Assembly (NCBI GenBank): GCA_014155875.1
Contig: JACEFZ010024509.1
Coordinates: 1,016,969-1,080,968 of the forward strand
Direction: 5' to 3'
DNA length: 64,000 bases
Source: Cepaea nemoralis
Lineage: Eukaryota > Mollusca > Gastropoda > Stylommatophora > Helicidae
Below the pieces are notes generated by a model. The model did not search any database. It was not told the origin of the DNA and worked only from the letters and a program-made list of their open reading frames with translations. The translations under genes and the position numbers were made by a program. Positions within the stretch are counted from its first letter, which is position 1. The number at the start of each line of letters is the position of its first letter. Shown one piece after another: positions 61,267-64,000 of this stretch.

Positions 61267-63045
61267 TTAAGGGGGAAGGTAATCCGTACTGAGATAGTGT
61301 TCAAATAATTTGCGATTATATGTATAGGGATTGATGATGTCTTTTATTTCATGTGGAAGATTGTTCCACAGCTGAGCTGCAGAGTACGTTAAGCTTGTTT
61401 TGTATAAGTCTATCCTAGGCTTCGGAAGGTGTAATAAATTTAATCGTTTACTGTGTCTAGCATTATATTCAAACAATGGCCAAAGGTAGTTTGGGGCATT
61501 CCGATGTAGGATTTTGTGAATTAGTTTGGCCTTATTGAAAAGCAGACGTTTGCGGAGTGGTAGTAACTGAAGGCGTTTATGCAGGCTAGGATTTTCAGTT
61601 AAATGTTTGCTATAAATTAATCTCATGGCCCGTTTCTGGAGTGAGTAAAGTCGCTTGGTGCTTGAATTGGAACAACCGTCCCAGATTGTAGAGCAGTAGT
61701 CAAAATGTGTCTGTATGTGTGACGAATAGAATATTTTCCTTGTGTCCTCATCAAGGAAATTTTTAATTTTGGAGAGTTGGTAGACTTTTTTCGCTGTTTG
61801 TTTAGTGAGCGCTTGAACGTGAGGATTAAAGGTTAGGTTTCTATCAATGATGAGGCCTAATGTTTTGTGCTCAGTTACACTTTCTACTGGCATGTTATCG
61901 ATGTGAAGTTGAAGTGATCTGTGTGAATTTAGAGTCTGAAGTCTTTGTCTTGTTGTTAATAACATAGATTTTGTTTTAGTGATGTTAATTTGCATACGGT
62001 TCGCATAGCTCCACCTAACTACATTATTTAATTCTTGTTGCAAAGACGACTCCAGCAAATTACTGCTTTCAGCGTTTGTATACACTGTACAGTCGTCTGC
62101 AAATAGATCGCAGGACGACGAAAGATGCAAAGGTAGATCATTAATATATATGGCGAATAATAGAGGGCCAAGAATAGAGCCTTGCGGTACTCCAGTATTG
62201 AAGGTAGTGGTTTGGGACAGAGATTTATTGCATGAAACTACTTGCTTTCTGTTTGACAGAAAAGATGTTATTAGCGTCACAACATTAGGGCCAATTTTCA
62301 TTGTCTCTAGTTTTTTAATTAAAATGGCATGGTCTATCATATCAAATGCTTTTCTGAAATCGATAAACACAACTCCACATAGATTGTTGTTATTTATATT
62401 ATGGTGCCAATTTTCTATCATGTTTGTTAGGGCCGTATGGCAAGAATATTTTGGTCGAAATCCTGATTGACTGTCAACTATAAGCTTGTTGCTATCTAAA
62501 TACTGTAATGTTACCTTATGGATGTGTTTTTCTAGTGGTTTTGATAGTGATGATAGTAAAGAAATGGGTCTATAATTGTTCGGGAGACCATTGTCCAATG
62601 AACCAGATTTAAGGAGAGGATACACTTTAGCGATTTTGAGAGCTGATGGAAAGTGACCTTTGGTGATACACTGATTATATACATAGGTTAGTGATACACA
62701 GATCACTGGCGCAGCACAGCGGAGAATCCGACTGCTGATTCCATCTAACCCAGATGAGTTTGTGTTTTTTAGTTTACTGAGGTAAATGAGTACTTCAGTG
62801 ACTGTCATTAGCGGTATGTCAGAAAGGATATCTCGGGGGCATCTAGTCTGGCAAAACGATGACAGTAAAGATAAGTTGCAAGGAGAATTTGGTATTGTAG
62901 CCTTCAACTGATCTATGTCATTCTGAAAAAAGTTACTGAATTGGTCGCATGAAATAGGATTTGATGGTGATGAATTTGAGTAGTTATGCTTGTTTGTCAA
63001 GGTGTTAATTGCCTTCCATATGTCCTTACTATTTGTTTTATCCAT
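61267..63045 (-). CDS. LINE reverse transcriptase ORF (592 codons open)
   Basis: Non-LTR reverse transcriptase copying element RNA at the nicked target. Blocks: NYRPISLLSSLSK (about 157-169), SGFRPKYSCHTAL (194-206), VFIDFRKAFDMIDH (226-239, first catalytic Asp), NTGVPQGSILGPLLF (283-297), LFADDCTVYTN (314-324, catalytic ADD pair), then a thumb and C-terminal region with LGLIIDRNLTF and DYCSTIWDG. The wording fits Jockey/CR1-type elements. No RNase H follows. The frame is intact to TAA at 61267. The first Met at 63045 is where the frame opens after a lesion; the natural ORF2 begins further upstream in the endonuclease. Catalytic residues look functional. Confidence 0.9.
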   Translation of the reverse strand: MDKTNSKDIWKAINTLTNKHNYSNSSPSNPISCDQFSNFFQNDIDQLKATIPNSPCNLSLLSSFCQTRCPRDILSDIPLMTVTEVLIYLSKLKNTNSSGLDGISSRILRCAAPVICVSLTYVYNQCITKGHFPSALKIAKVYPLLKSGSLDNGLPNNYRPISLLSSLSKPLEKHIHKVTLQYLDSNKLIVDSQSGFRPKYSCHTALTNMIENWHHNINNNNLCGVVFIDFRKAFDMIDHAILIKKLETMKIGPNVVTLITSFLSNRKQVVSCNKSLSQTTTFNTGVPQGSILGPLLFAIYINDLPLHLSSSCDLFADDCTVYTNAESSNLLESSLQQELNNVVRWSYANRMQINITKTKSMLLTTRQRLQTLNSHRSLQLHIDNMPVESVTEHKTLGLIIDRNLTFNPHVQALTKQTAKKVYQLSKIKNFLDEDTRKIFYSSHIQTHFDYCSTIWDGCSNSSTKRLYSLQKRAMRLIYSKHLTENPSLHKRLQLLPLRKRLLFNKAKLIHKILHRNAPNYLWPLFEYNARHSKRLNLLHLPKPRIDLYKTSLTYSAAQLWNNLPHEIKDIINPYTYNRKLFEHYLSTDYLPP

Positions 63046-63103
63046 GACTAAGTTCTTAAAGTAATTTTTCTTTTCTTTTCGTATGGTATATTGAACTTTG
63101 TTT

Positions 63104-64000
63104 CTAAGAGTACGGTATGTGCTGAGATCCCGCTTTTTTATGTGCCTTATCTCTGTCTCTCATAATTTCAAGAATTTCCTGGGTGATCCAAGGTGGTTTG
63201 ACGTGATGTTTTACTCGAACTTCCTTGATTGGCACATGTCTATCAAACACATCAATAAAGATCTTCATCCAGGATTCCAGAGCATCATCTGGGTCTGGAA
63301 GCTGATAAACATTGTTTAGAGGTGAACTGAGCAAGTCCTGTAAAAATGCGTTTTGGTTGAAATTTTTGTAGCTTCTGTATTTTACAGTTATGTGTTTATG
63401 TTTAGGAGTTTTAATTCCTTTTTTAGACCATGTGCAGCATATTGGGTAGTGATCGCTCATTGCACAATTGGGCACGGTGTATTCTATGATGTTGTCCGAG
63501 CAAGTTACATAATGTGATCTATAAGTGTTGAAGATGAGTTTGTTACTCTAGTATCTTGTTTTACTATTTGTTGGAAGTTGTATGATGCAATTATATTTCC
63601 CCAGATTATATGGGATTTGTTGGTGTCAATGTTAAAGTCTCCGAGTAGTATAATTTCCTTCCCGGAAGCGAAAACCACATCCATCATGGTAGTGAAGTTT
63701 TTCGTACCAAACGTATCCAGCCCTGGGATTTCGATAGAGGTAGCCAATTATCAGGGGTGTGATGTTTCGAAGTTTTAACTCCAACCAAATACATTCTATT
63801 TCGCAAGTTTCAAAGTCTAGCCTACGGTGAACATTTAGTAGATTAGAAACATAGGCTACTATGCCTGTCTCTTGTTTCCTACAGGGATCTCTTCTAAACA
63901 CTTTGTACCCTTTAATAGAGATGTCCTCATCTGAAATGTTTTCATTTAGTCTACTTTCACTAAGGCCGAATACATGGAAATTTTGATTAAGAATAGAAGA
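63104..64000 (-). pseudogene. LINE APE-type endonuclease, frame-shifted, partial
   Basis: The minus strand from 64000 carries the 3' two thirds of an apurinic-endonuclease-like domain: LSESRLNEN (catalytic Glu) near 63960, FRRDPCRKQETGIVAYV near 63890, IIGYLYRNP near 63750, ILLGDFNIDTNK (catalytic Asp) near 63640, and MSDHYPI (catalytic His) near 63455. These sit in alternating frames: shifts near 63695, near 63510, and just upstream of 63104 before the RT frame. The domain is complete in content but broken at least three times. Either this copy is dead or the consensus has indel errors. Confidence 0.75.

Larger units (their letters stand above)
60936..64000 (-). mobile_element. LINE (Jockey/CR1-like), truncated by window end
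   Basis: Minus-strand non-LTR element: endonuclease (63104-64000, broken), reverse transcriptase (61267-63045, intact), a 3' UTR of about 300 bases (60970-61266) and a (GTT)n tail (60949-60970) that runs into the GAA array. The 5' end lies beyond the window. The 3' UTR has a second, truncated copy at 52378-52520. Confidence 0.9.

Overview
This is a repeat-dominated eukaryotic (animal) genomic window. It shows introns, poly(A) signals, tRNA-derived SINEs, LINEs, a Penelope-like element, a Ty3/gypsy LTR retrotransposon, fold-back elements and very long microsatellites. There is no bacterial-style operon, no CRISPR array and no confident tRNA or rRNA gene. The style (tRNA-headed SINEs, RNase H-bearing LINEs, long CT/GA and triplet arrays) suggests a lophotrochozoan, perhaps a gastropod mollusc. 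That assignment is inference only.

Host-gene content is small. (1) An RWDD3-like sequence lies at 4304-6099 (+). It is interrupted by a 651-bp palindromic fold-back insertion, and its first 46 codons carry an in-frame stop and a frameshift. The downstream 333 codons are open and followed by AATAAA. (2) A probable first coding exon of a single-pass membrane protein lies at 50888-51155 (+) and ends in a GTGAGT donor. (3) Two weaker candidate exons are at 24750-25080 (+) and 49465-49845 (-).

Layout: 1-10.8 kb holds LINE RNase H remnants, SINEs of two families, the RWDD3-like locus and GA/CT arrays. 10.84-19.25 kb is a nearly complete Ty3/gypsy element on the minus strand, with two similar LTRs, gag, nucleocapsid, pol, a candidate PBS, a polypurine tract and a canonical -1 slippery heptamer. 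19.3-29.3 kb holds minisatellites, SINEs, a (TAG/TGG)n array, a LINE 3' end and a Penelope-like GIY-YIG remnant. 29.5-46.5 kb is one satellite of roughly 250 copies of a 68-bp monomer. 46.7-60 kb is a patchwork of LINE fragments, SINEs, hairpins and simple repeats around the membrane-protein exon. 60.15-64 kb is a 785-bp GAA array followed by a minus-strand LINE with an intact reverse transcriptase ORF and a broken endonuclease; the element runs off the window end.

The most unusual signal is the 68-bp satellite. Nearly every monomer carries a pyrimidine tract, then CAG joined directly to GTAGGT. This is the layout of a zero-length-exon (recursive) splice site, with TGCATG, the Rbfox recognition core, just upstream. 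The same array contains an exact 19-bp Nextera mosaic-end sequence at 35906-35924, so at least part of it carries an assembly or library artefact and copy number should be treated with care.
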